Source of the DNA: Paenibacillus sp. MAEPY2
GTDB lineage: Bacteria > Bacillota > Bacilli > Paenibacillales > Paenibacillaceae
NCBI RefSeq assembly: GCF_000499205.1
Contig: NZ_AWUK01000038.1
Location: 124,001-188,000 of the forward strand
Direction: 5' to 3'
DNA length: 64,000 nucleotides
Shown in pieces: positions 33,168 to 42,664 of this stretch. A model generated the notes under the pieces. The model was not told the origin of the DNA. It saw nothing but the letters and a program-made list of their open reading frames with translations, and did no database searches. Numbering within the stretch: position 1 is the first letter of the stretch; each line of letters starts with the position of its first letter. Made by a program: the position numbers and the translations under genes.

Positions 33168-33859
33168 CATCAGTGCTGATTGTAGATGATGAACTGCCGA
33201 TCGTTGAGATCTGTCAGTTATACCTGCTAAATGAAGGCTACACCGTTTTCACGGCTACGAATGGAGAAGAAGCTGAAAAAATTGTGAAGAGTAATTCGAT
33301 TGATTTCATGGTTGTAGATATTATGATGCCTAAAAAAAATGGATATGAGTACGTGGAGCAGTTGCAGGCAGAGGGGTATGATATTCCGTTTCTCTACTTG
33401 ACGGCTCTCAATCAGGAGAAGGACACCTTGTATGGACTTGCTCTGGGCGCGGACGATTATATGACCAAGCCGTTTAGTCCAAGAGAGCTATTGTTTCGCA
33501 TTCGCAATATTTTGAAACGGGCGAATAAATTCAAGCTTCATGAACCAGCAGTACTTCAAGAACAAGGCTTGCGCCTGAATAAGGACGAACGTGCTGCATA
33601 TATGAATGAACAGATGCTTGACCTCACCAACAAAGAGTTCGATTTGCTCTGGACCCTTGTGGAAGAAAAGCATCGGGTACTCTCCAAGTCTGAGCTGTTA
33701 AAAAAAGTATGGGGTTATGATTATTATGAGGACTCCAGTACTGTGAATGTGCATGTTCATCATTTGCGTGAAAAGCTGGCTACGCTTGATCGGGACAAAA
33801 CGGTAGTCATCAAAACGGTATGGGGAATTGGATATCAGTTCAAAAGTAGCGAAGGATGA
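33164..33859 (+). CDS. OmpR-type response regulator
   Basis: 231 residues. Receiver domain with Asp8, Asp9, phosphoacceptor Asp52 (VVDIMMPKKNG) and Lys in TKPFSPREL; C-terminal winged helix (LTNKEFDLLWTLVE, VWGYDYYEDSSTVNVHVHHLR). TTG start at 33164, overlapping the DoxX stop by four bases. It most likely binds the 11-bp repeats at 32041-32078 and regulates its own operon. Confidence 0.92.
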   Translation: MTSVLIVDDELPIVEICQLYLLNEGYTVFTATNGEEAEKIVKSNSIDFMVVDIMMPKKNGYEYVEQLQAEGYDIPFLYLTALNQEKDTLYGLALGADDYMTKPFSPRELLFRIRNILKRANKFKLHEPAVLQEQGLRLNKDERAAYMNEQMLDLTNKEFDLLWTLVEEKHRVLSKSELLKKVWGYDYYEDSSTVNVHVHHLREKLATLDRDKTVVIKTVWGIGYQFKSSEG

Positions 33860-33872
33860 AGGTGAGAACGGA

Positions 33873-34907
33873 ATGAAATTGCGCACAAGTCTGATTCTTT
33901 CATATCTGGTTAGCTTGCTGCTGGTGACCGTTGTGCTGTTTGTTGCTTACAAGCATATGTTTTTGGATTACGAACGTTTACAGATGGCTATGCTGATCAC
34001 CGTCGCATCCAGTATCCTTTCTTTGGTTATTAATGCTTTTTTTATTTTTCCGATGGCCAAGGGAATTTCACGTCTGAGTGAACAAAGTCATGCGATTGCT
34101 CAAGGCAACTATGACTTTCCGGTTTCATCCAGCAAAACAAAAGAATTGCAGGAATTGAGCGAATCACTTCACCATATGTCCCAGGATATAAAAAGTAAAA
34201 TTGAAGCTTTGCAGCTTGAGGAAAATCGCCGGAGTGAACTGATTGCCAATCTATCTCATGACATCAAAACACCGCTTGCTTCCATTCGGTCTTATTCAGA
34301 AGCTTTAATCGATGGAATTGTTCAGGATCCTGACAAAATGAAAACATATTTATTGGGGATTGGGGAGCAGACAGAGCGTGTTGTCTCATTTGCCAATGAA
34401 TTATTTGCGATAACCGCCATTGACCAAAGAGCTATTGCTTTTAAAGTAGAGCAGCTGTGGATAGATCATCTTCTGGTAGATGTGTTGCAGTCTTTTGAGC
34501 CTCAGATTACTTTGGAGAACCGGATGATTGATATTAACTTGAATGCGGAGAATCTTTGGCTATATTCAGATAAAACGTGCATGGAACGTATTTTGTGCAA
34601 TTTACTGAGCAATGCGTTGAAATTCTCGCAGCCAGGAACAAGGATACAAATTAATGTAATCTCTCAAGGGGATCGTATTCGTTTTGAAATTCAAGACGAG
34701 GGAATCGGGATCTCAGAAGATAAGTTACAGCGAATATTTGAGAGATTCTACCGTGTGGAAGAATCTCGCAATCCCAATTATGGAGGCTCTGGGATCGGAC
34801 TTTCCATAGCGATGGAGCTCACGGAAATGCTCGGAGGGCAGATTCAAGTCACATCTCAATATGGAGTAGGGAGTCAGTTTACACTCATTTTCCCTAAGAA
34901 AATATAG
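33873..34907 (+). CDS. Sensor histidine kinase
   Basis: 344 residues. Two membrane segments (about 7-26 and 38-60) with almost no outside loop, then HAMP, a dimerisation helix with the phospho-histidine motif NLSHDIKTPLASIRSYSEAL (His129), and an ATPase domain (NLLSNALKFS, DEGIGI, FYRVE, GSGIGLSI). The tiny external loop suggests it senses inside the membrane or through a partner, perhaps DoxX. AAGGTGAG precedes ATG 33873. Partner of the regulator at 33164. Confidence 0.92.
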   Translation: MKLRTSLILSYLVSLLLVTVVLFVAYKHMFLDYERLQMAMLITVASSILSLVINAFFIFPMAKGISRLSEQSHAIAQGNYDFPVSSSKTKELQELSESLHHMSQDIKSKIEALQLEENRRSELIANLSHDIKTPLASIRSYSEALIDGIVQDPDKMKTYLLGIGEQTERVVSFANELFAITAIDQRAIAFKVEQLWIDHLLVDVLQSFEPQITLENRMIDINLNAENLWLYSDKTCMERILCNLLSNALKFSQPGTRIQINVISQGDRIRFEIQDEGIGISEDKLQRIFERFYRVEESRNPNYGGSGIGLSIAMELTEMLGGQIQVTSQYGVGSQFTLIFPKKI

Positions 34908-34925
34908 ACTGGGGGTAGGCGTAAT

Positions 34926-35642
34926 TTGTTTACAGAAAATGTATACCTTTGGAGTGTATTGACTGCGGGGATTCTCTCCTTCTTCTCTCCCTGTATTCTC
35001 CCGATGCTTCCCGTTTATTTTTCCTTTCTTGGGAGCTCGGAGGCGGGACGTTTGTCAGAGCCATCGGATTCTGCAAGTTTCCGTCCAAATCTCAGGTTGA
35101 TTCGACATACCCTGCTATTTATTTTAGGTTTATCGGTCGTTTTCTTGCTTCTTGGTTTTGGAGCAGGAGCACTTGGCAGTGTGATTAACAGTTCCTGGTT
35201 TATGATTGCCTGCGGTGCAATTGTTATCGGGTTTGGCATTCAACAGACCGGATTTATTCAATTGGCATTTATGGAAAAGGAGAAACGTTTGCAGCTAGGA
35301 TCGGGAAAACAAAGGGGTGCTTGGGGAGCATTTCTGCTGGGCTTAACATTCAGTTTTGGCTGGACTCCATGTATTGGTCCCGTACTAGCTGCTATCCTGG
35401 GTCTGTCTGCCAGCGGTGGATCAGCAGCCTATGGTGTCTGGATGATGTTCATTTACACAGTAGGAATGGCCATTCCATTTCTGGTTCTGGCAGTGTTCTC
35501 AGATATATTACTGCGTCATTTGCGAAAATTGTATCGGTATACGCCAGTAATCAAAGTCGTATCTGGCGTTATCCTCATCGTGATGGGGGTTTTGCTGATG
35601 ACCAATAATCTTGCCATCATTACAGCTGCTTTTAATTTTTAG
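34926..35642 (+). CDS. ccdA: CcdA-type thiol-disulfide transporter
   Basis: 238 residues, six membrane segments. The two redox cysteines are in SPCILPMLPV (Cys23) and GWTPCIGPVL (about Cys149), the CcdA/DsbD-core signature. It carries reducing power from cytoplasmic thioredoxin across the membrane to outside thioredoxin-like proteins. TTG start after GGGGGTAGG. Next gene encodes the likely recipient ResA-like lipoprotein. Confidence 0.93.
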   Translation: MFTENVYLWSVLTAGILSFFSPCILPMLPVYFSFLGSSEAGRLSEPSDSASFRPNLRLIRHTLLFILGLSVVFLLLGFGAGALGSVINSSWFMIACGAIVIGFGIQQTGFIQLAFMEKEKRLQLGSGKQRGAWGAFLLGLTFSFGWTPCIGPVLAAILGLSASGGSAAYGVWMMFIYTVGMAIPFLVLAVFSDILLRHLRKLYRYTPVIKVVSGVILIVMGVLLMTNNLAIITAAFNF

Positions 35643-35679
35643 TTGTAGATTCTCAAGCGAATATAAGGAGAGGATTTTT

Positions 35680-36255
35680 GTGCATCCCAAACCAACTACA
35701 GCCAAAGTCAAAATAACAGGATTGCTGGTGTCCTTCCTGGGGGCAGTTCTGTTGCTATCTGCTTGCACTCCTTCTTCGTCAGCTGCACGTAATGCTGGTG
35801 ATGATCGTTCTTTATCGGCGAAGGAGAGCGATGCTGCATCTGCCGCTCCGGATTTTAACTTAAAGAACCTGGAAGGCGAGGCGGTTCAACTTCATGATTT
35901 CAAGGGGGAAAAGGTCTACATTAAATATTGGGCATCCTGGTGCTCCATCTGCTTGGCCGGACTGGAAGAATTGAATCAGCTGGCAGGTGAAGACCCGGAT
36001 TTTAAAGTGATTAGTATTGTATCTCCGGACTTCAAGGGCGAGAAATCTGCTGAAGATTTTTCCAAATGGTATAAGAGCATGGATGAGAAGAATCTCACTG
36101 TCTTGCTTGATCCTGATGGTACTTATGCGCAGCAGTTTGGTGTGAGAGCATATCCGACGTCTCTCTATATTGATACGAAGGGTAAGCTTGCCAAAACGGT
36201 TTTGGGTCATAATAGTAATGATTTGATTCGGGAAACGGTTGCCCAGATTCAATAA
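35680..36255 (+). CDS. TlpA/ResA-like thioredoxin lipoprotein
   Basis: 191 residues. GTG start behind TAAGGAGAGG. Lipoprotein signal ends LLLSAC (Cys29). Thioredoxin fold of the AhpC/TSA-Redoxin type with the active site WASWCSIC (Cys88, Cys91), then a cis-proline region AYPTSLYID. It should accept electrons from CcdA and reduce MsrAB or other surface proteins, as Etrx1 does in pneumococcus. Confidence 0.92.
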   Translation: MHPKPTTAKVKITGLLVSFLGAVLLLSACTPSSSAARNAGDDRSLSAKESDAASAAPDFNLKNLEGEAVQLHDFKGEKVYIKYWASWCSICLAGLEELNQLAGEDPDFKVISIVSPDFKGEKSAEDFSKWYKSMDEKNLTVLLDPDGTYAQQFGVRAYPTSLYIDTKGKLAKTVLGHNSNDLIRETVAQIQ

Positions 36256-36309
36256 TGCTTATTCAGCTTCGTTCTGCATAACAAAGACAATCTTCAAAGG
36301 AGGAAAATC

Positions 36310-37509
36310 ATGATGTCCGTTCGCTTCCGCACTGTTATCAAGTCATCACTCTCCCGCAGATCAGGATTCTGGCTCATCACCAGCCTGCTGCTTTTGCTTC
36401 CTGCTTTGGCAGGTTGTTCTCCAATAGGGTCGGGATTGGTCACTGCAAGCTCCGGTCATACCCGAGCAGTGGATGTACCCAACCCGAATGAAAGCCTGGA
36501 TTTTACAGGGGCAGACCTGCATAAGATTTATCTGGCAGGGGGGTGTTTCTGGGGTGTTGAAGCATATATGAGCCGTATCTATGGCGTGAAAGATGTGGTA
36601 TCCGGCTACGCAAATGGTAGTGGAGAGCAGCCTTCCTACGAGGATGTCCTGAGAGGGGATCGCGGTTTCGCTGAAACAGTCGAAGTCACTTATGACAAGA
36701 ATCGCGTCTCTTTGGAGGAACTGCTGCAATCTTTTTTAAAGGTAATTGATCCGACATCACTGAACCGTCAAGGGAATGATCAGGGTGTCCAATACCGCAC
36801 AGGAATGTACTACGTAGAGGAGGCAGAAAAGGGGATCATCCAGCGTGTACAGGGTAAGGAACAGGATCGCTACAATTCGCCAATCGTCACCGAAGTACTG
36901 CCACTGCAAAATTTCTATGAAGCTGAGGAGTATCATCAGGATTATCTGGAGAAAAATCCTCAAGGGTACTGTCACATTGACATGGGGGTGCTTCAGGAAC
37001 AGTCTGGTTCGACAAGTGACTCTGCCGACAACACAAATGCTATTGGGGAATTCAGTATTGATCCTGCGGATTATCCAAAACACAGTCAAGCTGAGCTGAA
37101 GCAGATTTTGACGGATGCCCAGTACAAAGTTGCCGTAGAGGAGGACACAGAGCGGGCGTATTCGAATGAATACTGGGATACGTATGATCCGGGAATCTAT
37201 GTGGATGTGAGCACCGGAGAGCCTCTTTTTGCCAGTGAGGATAAATATGATTCCGGTTGTGGCTGGCCAAGCTTTACCCGTCCAATCTTAGCAGATGTTG
37301 TGACCTATCGAGAAGATACTTCCTATCATATGATCCGGACAGAAGTCCGGAGTCGCTCAGGGGATATTCACCTTGGTCATGTTTTTGATGATGGGCCCGC
37401 AGATCAAGGAGGCAAGCGTTACTGCATTAACAGCGCTTCGATTCACTTCATTCCTTTGGCGGAGATGCAAGCAAAAGGCTACGGGAATCTAATTTCGGTG
37501 GCCAAGTAA
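36310..37509 (+). CDS. msrAB: Surface MsrA-MsrB methionine sulfoxide reductase fusion lipoprotein
   Basis: 399 residues. Signal with lipobox ALAGC (Cys36). MsrA domain begins YLAGGCFWGVEAYMSRIYGVK, the cysteine being catalytic; MsrB domain contains GCGWPSFTRP, RSGDIHLGHVFDDGP and catalytic Cys in RYCINSASIHF. Together they reduce both S and R isomers of methionine sulfoxide in exported proteins. Lipid anchoring and the CcdA/ResA-like neighbours indicate an external repair system. The ribosome site AAAGGAGG precedes tandem ATGs. Confidence 0.94.
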   Translation: MMSVRFRTVIKSSLSRRSGFWLITSLLLLLPALAGCSPIGSGLVTASSGHTRAVDVPNPNESLDFTGADLHKIYLAGGCFWGVEAYMSRIYGVKDVVSGYANGSGEQPSYEDVLRGDRGFAETVEVTYDKNRVSLEELLQSFLKVIDPTSLNRQGNDQGVQYRTGMYYVEEAEKGIIQRVQGKEQDRYNSPIVTEVLPLQNFYEAEEYHQDYLEKNPQGYCHIDMGVLQEQSGSTSDSADNTNAIGEFSIDPADYPKHSQAELKQILTDAQYKVAVEEDTERAYSNEYWDTYDPGIYVDVSTGEPLFASEDKYDSGCGWPSFTRPILADVVTYREDTSYHMIRTEVRSRSGDIHLGHVFDDGPADQGGKRYCINSASIHFIPLAEMQAKGYGNLISVAK

Positions 37510-37570
37510 CACTGACTAGAAGAATAGGAAACATATCAATTTAAAATTCTCGAAAAAGGGAGCGTTTCTA

Positions 37571-38227
37571 ATGAGTAAAGAGATTTTAGGACTGAATCAG
37601 CAGCTTGATCGTATGAAGCAGGAATTTGTCGCGAACAGTCCCGCGGAAGTGCATATGGAAATGTTTCGAATGATTCGTGAAATTCAGCAGGAAGGAATCG
37701 CAACGGGCTTGCCGGCAGGTGCCAAAGCCAAAGACTTCTTATTGCCGGATTCCTTGGGGGAACAGATTTCATTATATGAAGAACTGGCTAAAGGACCTGT
37801 CGTTCTTACTTTTTATAGGGGTGGATGGTGCCCATACTGTAATCTGCAGCTGAGAAGCTATGAAATGATTCTTCCTGAAATTAAAGCGTTGGGTGGTCAG
37901 TTGATTGCTGTTAGCCCGCAAACTCCTGATAACTCACTGAGCCAAGTAGAGAAAGAGCAGCTTACCTTTCGAGTGCTCAGTGATAACGCCGGTTTAGCAG
38001 CAGCTAGCTACGATCTTCTTTTTGACGTTCCAGACTATATTCAGAAGTTGTATCAAAACTTTGGCATAAACCTTGCAGAGTACAACGCTGATACCAATTG
38101 GAAATTACCGGTGCCTGCCACCTTCATGATTGACGAGCATGCAACCATTCGATCAGCCTATGTGAATTCGGACTTCATGAAGCGGATGGAGCCCAACGAA
38201 ATTCTCGCCGAATTGGCCAAACTCTGA
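37571..38227 (+). CDS. Peroxiredoxin-like AhpC/TSA family protein
   Basis: 218 residues with no signal peptide. Thioredoxin-like core with FYRGGWCPYCNLQLR (Cys87, Cys90), the CxxC form found in a peroxiredoxin-like subgroup, and VSPQTPDNS. An N-terminal helical extension of about 55 residues precedes it. AAAAAGGGAG precedes the ATG; 61 bp after msrAB, so likely part of the same oxidative-damage unit, ending at the terminator that follows. Confidence 0.87.
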   Translation: MSKEILGLNQQLDRMKQEFVANSPAEVHMEMFRMIREIQQEGIATGLPAGAKAKDFLLPDSLGEQISLYEELAKGPVVLTFYRGGWCPYCNLQLRSYEMILPEIKALGGQLIAVSPQTPDNSLSQVEKEQLTFRVLSDNAGLAAASYDLLFDVPDYIQKLYQNFGINLAEYNADTNWKLPVPATFMIDEHATIRSAYVNSDFMKRMEPNEILAELAKL

Positions 38228-38287
38228 TTTCTTGAACAGGAAATCCTGAGCAGATGGCGTACTGCAATTATATACTTATGGTTAAAC

Positions 38288-38320
38288 AAAGCTATCGCAT
38301 AAGCGATAGCTTGTTTTTTT
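38288..38320 (+). terminator. Terminator after the redox repair operon
   Basis: AAGCTATCGC pairs with GCGATAGCTT over four bases, followed by seven T residues. Confidence 0.88.
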
Positions 38321-38415
38321 AAAACAGAGAGAATCCAGCAATAGGAGCTTTATTACGACGTGGGGTTATATAGTGGACATATCCTTAACCATGCTGGTCA
38401 GATCTTTTAGAAATG

Positions 38416-39177
38416 CTATTTTTCAGCAACGATCGCAAACATCGGTCTGTGTCGATTCAGAATTTGTTCACCTGTATGATACAATTCCGCATCGAATCCT
38501 TGATGAATTTGGATTTGGGCAAAGCCGATTGAACGGAGCATTTCACTGTCCCATTCAGGTCTTCTTACATAGCTCAATGGCAACGTAAGTGCCAGTTGGT
38601 CCCCTTCTTTGACATCCTTCTCTGGGCGGTACGGCACGTACCCTTTTGCGGCAGCCTCCTCCTTGTCTTTTTGAAAAAGCTCTGCCTCCTTTGGATCCGT
38701 TAAAAATAAATTCCAATTCGCATCAAAAATAATAACCTGGCCTCCGTCATTAAGCATTTCATGCCAATTTTGATATGCAGCTACAGGATTGTACAGGAAC
38801 CAGGTCACATTTCGTGAAATGATGATATCATATTTTTCTTCTGTCTTATATTCCATAATATCTGTCTCAATAACCTCGATACTGCAATTATATTTATGGG
38901 CGTTTTGATTAGCTCTAGCCACCATTTCCGGGGAAGAATCAATAGCAGTAACCTGATGCCCCATCTGGCTGAGCAAAACTGCGAAGAAACCAGGGCCCGT
39001 ACCTACATCGAGCACTTTTAAATTACTTTTCCCGGACAAAAAATGACTCAGAATTTCCTTCCATTGATCATATCGGTTGGACGTAAATTCGGTATCCACA
39101 ATTTCATCATAGACAGCTGCTCCTTTGTCCCAATAATCCCGATATTGTTGTACAAGTTTATGCTCACTCACTAACAT
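38416..39177 (-). CDS. Class I SAM-dependent methyltransferase
   Basis: 253 residues. The SAM-binding motif I is VLDVGTGPGFFAVLL (residues 55-69), with acidic motif II VTAIDSSPEM. A long insertion before the C-terminus (NLFLTDPKEAELFQKDKEE) is unusual for small-molecule methylases. It is read divergently from a metal/peptide-type importer, with a Zur box 31 bp before its start, implying induction by zinc shortage. Acceptor unknown; a metallophore precursor is one possibility. Confidence 0.85.
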   Translation of the reverse strand: MLVSEHKLVQQYRDYWDKGAAVYDEIVDTEFTSNRYDQWKEILSHFLSGKSNLKVLDVGTGPGFFAVLLSQMGHQVTAIDSSPEMVARANQNAHKYNCSIEVIETDIMEYKTEEKYDIIISRNVTWFLYNPVAAYQNWHEMLNDGGQVIIFDANWNLFLTDPKEAELFQKDKEEAAAKGYVPYRPEKDVKEGDQLALTLPLSYVRRPEWDSEMLRSIGFAQIQIHQGFDAELYHTGEQILNRHRPMFAIVAEK

Positions 39178-39210
39178 CGTCTCCTTGTTATATAAAAAAT
39201 CCCTTGCTAA

Positions 39211-39225
39211 ACGTAATGATTACGA
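39211..39225. promoter_or_regulatory. Zur box between methyltransferase and importer operon
   Basis: ACGTAATGATTACGA is a 7-1-7 near-palindrome whose core CGTAAT-N-ATTACG matches the B. subtilis Zur consensus exactly; only the outermost positions differ in the extended 21-bp site. It sits in a 144-bp divergent promoter region. Zinc-bound Zur would repress both transcripts. Confidence 0.75.
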
Positions 39226-39321
39226 TTAATAATATACAAAGATTGTTCAACTAGCAAGTATTCATGAGAATAACAGCTATGCAATCATAAACAGCTTAGA
39301 AGAGGAATAGGAGGAGTAGGG

Positions 39322-40917
39322 ATGTTTGGAAGATCTGGATTTGGAGTAATTGCTGTTGTCTTATTGTTTTTCATTATGGGGTGTTCACAACATGTGAGCT
39401 CACCCTCTGCAGCAGAGGAGGACAAGAACATTGTGGTCGCAGTCACGCAGGATACTGAAGCAGACAAGCTTGACGCCTCGACTTACAATGGTTCCAGACA
39501 TACGCATGCGGCTATATATGATGCCCTTGTAGACTATAAAGGAAAAGGGGAATTTGCGCCCAGCCTGGCGGAATCCTGGGAGATATCCGATGATGGCATG
39601 ACTTACATTTTACATCTGCAAAATCAGGTCCTGTTCTCGGATGGCAGTCCACTGAATTCAGCAGCCGTGAAGTTTTCTTTGGAAAGAGCGGTAAGCAGGG
39701 AAGAGAATGCTTCGCTTGAAATATCCCGTTTACTGCAAAAAGTCGAAGCACCTGATGATCAAACGGTCGTACTTTCCTTTAAGGAGACAGCAACGCAAGT
39801 GTTGTACGAGCTTAGTCAGGCAAGACCATTTCGAATTATGAGTCCGAACTCGGTAACCCCTAAGGGAGATGTGAATGGTACTTTTCAAAAAGCGATCGGA
39901 ACGGGTGCCTGGAAAATAGGAGAGTATCAACAGGGGATTCAGACTGTTCTAATCCCGAATGACCATTATTGGTTAGAACAACCATCAGACCATTCACTTG
40001 TCTTCAAAGTCATTACAGATCCTCAGGCAAGGGTATTGGCATTGCAATCTGGAGAGGTGGATCTTGCGGGCGGGGAACTTGGGAATATCCCCATGGAAAG
40101 TCTCCCTGTATTTCAGAACAACGACAGCTACGTAATCGAAACCGGAAGCAGTACAATGTCCTACTTTATGGTCATCAACCAACACAATACTTCTCTAGCT
40201 GATAAGAATATCCGCCAAGCTATCAATTATGGCAATGATACGAGCAAGTATGCAGGTGGTAGCGGGGACCCTGTCAGAGGATTGTTCCAGGAGAAGGTTG
40301 CATTTATATCCGACAGTAATCAGCCTTCTTATCCGTATAATCCCGAAAAAGCCAAACAGCTGATTGAAGCGTCGGGATACCAATGGAATAACGACAAGCA
40401 GCTCTATGAAAAAGATGGACAAGTTCTGCAGCTTCGTCTGGTCATCCAAACGGAAGAATATCCGGAATGGAAAGAGATGGCTGAAATTTTTCAAGACAAC
40501 ATGAAGCAGATCGGCATTCAAATCCATATTGTGAATCAGGAGCGGGCAGCTTACTACGATACCCTGTGGAGCACGAAGGAATATGATCTGCTTATGTATC
40601 GGACATACACAGATGCTCAATTACCTTATCGATTCCTGTCCTCCTTATTCTATGATTCGCCATCCTCACCGGGAGTTGCGTATCAGGACAAGCCTTTATC
40701 CGATTTGCTGGATCAAATCGCGGCTACAGTTTCCACTGAGCAGCAGCAAAAGCTGTTCAATCAGGTGTTCCTCCGCATGTATGAGGAAGCCATGTCTGTT
40801 CCGATATACTACGCGAAGCAAACCTTTGTTCATTCAAGCCAAGTGGTTGATTTTAGGTTCAATGCTATTGAGGACGATCCGTTGAAGTGGCATTACCTGA
40901 AGAAAGAAGCGAAGTAA
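39322..40917 (+). CDS. Nickel/peptide/metallophore-type solute-binding lipoprotein
   Basis: 531 residues. Signal ends FIMGC (Cys21). Family 5 binding protein (NikA, CntA, DppA): LVDYKGKGEFAPSLAESWEI, KFSLERAVSR, FKVITDPQARVLALQSGEVD, QAINYG, and RPFRIMSP. AGGAGGAGTAGGG precedes the ATG. First gene of a five-gene importer under a Zur box, so it probably brings in a zinc chelate rather than peptide or nickel. Overlaps the next start by one base. Confidence 0.9.
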   Translation: MFGRSGFGVIAVVLLFFIMGCSQHVSSPSAAEEDKNIVVAVTQDTEADKLDASTYNGSRHTHAAIYDALVDYKGKGEFAPSLAESWEISDDGMTYILHLQNQVLFSDGSPLNSAAVKFSLERAVSREENASLEISRLLQKVEAPDDQTVVLSFKETATQVLYELSQARPFRIMSPNSVTPKGDVNGTFQKAIGTGAWKIGEYQQGIQTVLIPNDHYWLEQPSDHSLVFKVITDPQARVLALQSGEVDLAGGELGNIPMESLPVFQNNDSYVIETGSSTMSYFMVINQHNTSLADKNIRQAINYGNDTSKYAGGSGDPVRGLFQEKVAFISDSNQPSYPYNPEKAKQLIEASGYQWNNDKQLYEKDGQVLQLRLVIQTEEYPEWKEMAEIFQDNMKQIGIQIHIVNQERAAYYDTLWSTKEYDLLMYRTYTDAQLPYRFLSSLFYDSPSSPGVAYQDKPLSDLLDQIAATVSTEQQQKLFNQVFLRMYEEAMSVPIYYAKQTFVHSSQVVDFRFNAIEDDPLKWHYLKKEAK

Positions 40918-41864
40918 TGCTCCGCTCCATGATTCGTCGTCTGTTCATGTTGATAGTCACGTTTGTTTTATTTTCCTTGTTTGTTTTTACATTAATGCGT
41001 TTGGCGCCGGGTGATCCGGCGTCGATGCTGCTGCTGGAAATCGGAGCCGTACCGGAACAATCCATCGTAGCTGATTTACAGAAGCAATGGGGACTGGATC
41101 AATCGTTCATTCAGCAATATTTAACATGGGCCCATCATGTATTCCAAGGAGAGCTCGGACATTCCTTTTCATCCGGAGAACCCGTATTAAGTGAAATGAT
41201 GGAGCGTTTAGGCTCAACGTCGAAACTCATTGCAAGCTCTTTCTTATTAACCCTCTTCATTTCCATACCGATTGGCATCTGGATGGGATTAAATGAAGGC
41301 ACAATGGCAGATCGAGTGGTTTATTCAATGACCATTTTGGGGTTGTCGATCCCTTTATATTGGCTTGCTATTCTTCTAATGTATGCCTTTGGCGTGATAT
41401 GGCCCGTCCTGCCTGTTGTAGGCAGTTCGACCACACGGCATTATATTTTGCCGGTAACTGCCATGACGCTGGTGCAAAGTGTTTACTTTATTCGAATGAT
41501 TCGATCCTATACGATCCAGTACAGCAAGTTCTCGTATATTGAGGCTGCAAAAGCCAGGGGATTGCGGCCGAGCATCTTTTATCCATCTTACTTACTGCGT
41601 TCCATGTTCATCCCGATTCTGACATTGATCACAACGAGTCTACCCGGCTTTTTTGGAGCTTCGATTATCACCGAGACGATTTTCAGTTTTCCGGGATTCA
41701 GCAAATACATGCTTGAAGCTATTTTTCGCCGTGATTTTCCAGTCATTCAAGGGAGCGCACTCTTCGTGGCAGCATTTATTTTTGTTTTTAATTTTATGAC
41801 CGACCTGTTGTACTTCCTTGCGGACCCGCGTGTTCATCTTGACAAACAGAGGTGGGAAGTTTGA
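40917..41864 (+). CDS. ABC importer permease (NikB/DppB type)
   Basis: 315 residues. Six membrane segments, N-terminal FVFTLMRLAPGDPA typical of DppB/NikB, and the EAA loop YIEAAKARGLRPSIFYPSYLLR. The ATG at 40917 overlaps the upstream TAA by one base. Part of the Zur-linked importer. Confidence 0.92.
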   Translation: MLRSMIRRLFMLIVTFVLFSLFVFTLMRLAPGDPASMLLLEIGAVPEQSIVADLQKQWGLDQSFIQQYLTWAHHVFQGELGHSFSSGEPVLSEMMERLGSTSKLIASSFLLTLFISIPIGIWMGLNEGTMADRVVYSMTILGLSIPLYWLAILLMYAFGVIWPVLPVVGSSTTRHYILPVTAMTLVQSVYFIRMIRSYTIQYSKFSYIEAAKARGLRPSIFYPSYLLRSMFIPILTLITTSLPGFFGASIITETIFSFPGFSKYMLEAIFRRDFPVIQGSALFVAAFIFVFNFMTDLLYFLADPRVHLDKQRWEV

Positions 41865-42664
41865 TCAGTATCATCCGAGCGAATAAACTGCCAACGGCAG
41901 CGTTGTTATATATCATCCTACTTATTATTACAGGGCTTGCGGCCCCGTGGATTTCACCCTATGATCCATTCCATACCAACCATCAACAGAAACTCCTTCC
42001 TCCCAGCATTGCTCATCCATTTGGAACGGATTATTTGGGAAGAGACCTGTTAAGCCGGGTCATACACGGGATTAGTGAATCGGTATTTCCTGTGTTTATT
42101 GTACTTAGTGTCGTGATGTTGATTGGTCTTCTAGTGGGGACTTGGAGTGCCTTTTTGGGGAACAAGCTGGACATGCTTATGATGAGCCTAACCGACATTT
42201 TCACAGCATTACCGAGTATGCTGCTTACCATTGTGGTCGTTGGCTTCCTTGGCTTTGGCATGGAAAATGTATATTTTGCGGTGATTCTCTCCTGGTGGGC
42301 CAAGTATGTACGAATCATAAGAGGACTAATTCATGATGTGAAAAAGGAACCTTATATTACCGCCAGCAGGGTTAGCGGGGCATTTGGACTTAGAATAATA
42401 ACCAAACATATGATTCCGAATATTACACCTCAGATTGGAACGATGCTCATTCTGGACGTAAGTAAGGTGATCCTTACTTTATCCGGTTTATCCTTTTTGG
42501 GCATTGGTGCACAGCCTCCTTCTCCCGAATGGGGCGTCATGCTATTGGACGGAAAAAATTATTTGCAGGTCGCCCCATGGATGGGCTTCTTTCCAGGCTT
42601 TATGATATTTCTGACTGCCGCTTCGTTCCAAATTATAGGCGAGCGACTGAGGAGGGAACGCTAA
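41861..42664 (+). CDS. ABC importer permease (NikC/DppC type)
   Basis: 267 residues. LAAPWISPYDPF and HPFGTDYLGRDLLSRV are DppC/NikC hallmarks, with the EAA loop YITASRVSGAFGLRIITKHMIP. TTG 41861 is preferred (AGAGGTGG 5 nt upstream, TTGA overlap with the preceding stop) over GTG 41852. Second half of the channel. Confidence 0.9.
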   Translation: MISIIRANKLPTAALLYIILLIITGLAAPWISPYDPFHTNHQQKLLPPSIAHPFGTDYLGRDLLSRVIHGISESVFPVFIVLSVVMLIGLLVGTWSAFLGNKLDMLMMSLTDIFTALPSMLLTIVVVGFLGFGMENVYFAVILSWWAKYVRIIRGLIHDVKKEPYITASRVSGAFGLRIITKHMIPNITPQIGTMLILDVSKVILTLSGLSFLGIGAQPPSPEWGVMLLDGKNYLQVAPWMGFFPGFMIFLTAASFQIIGERLRRER

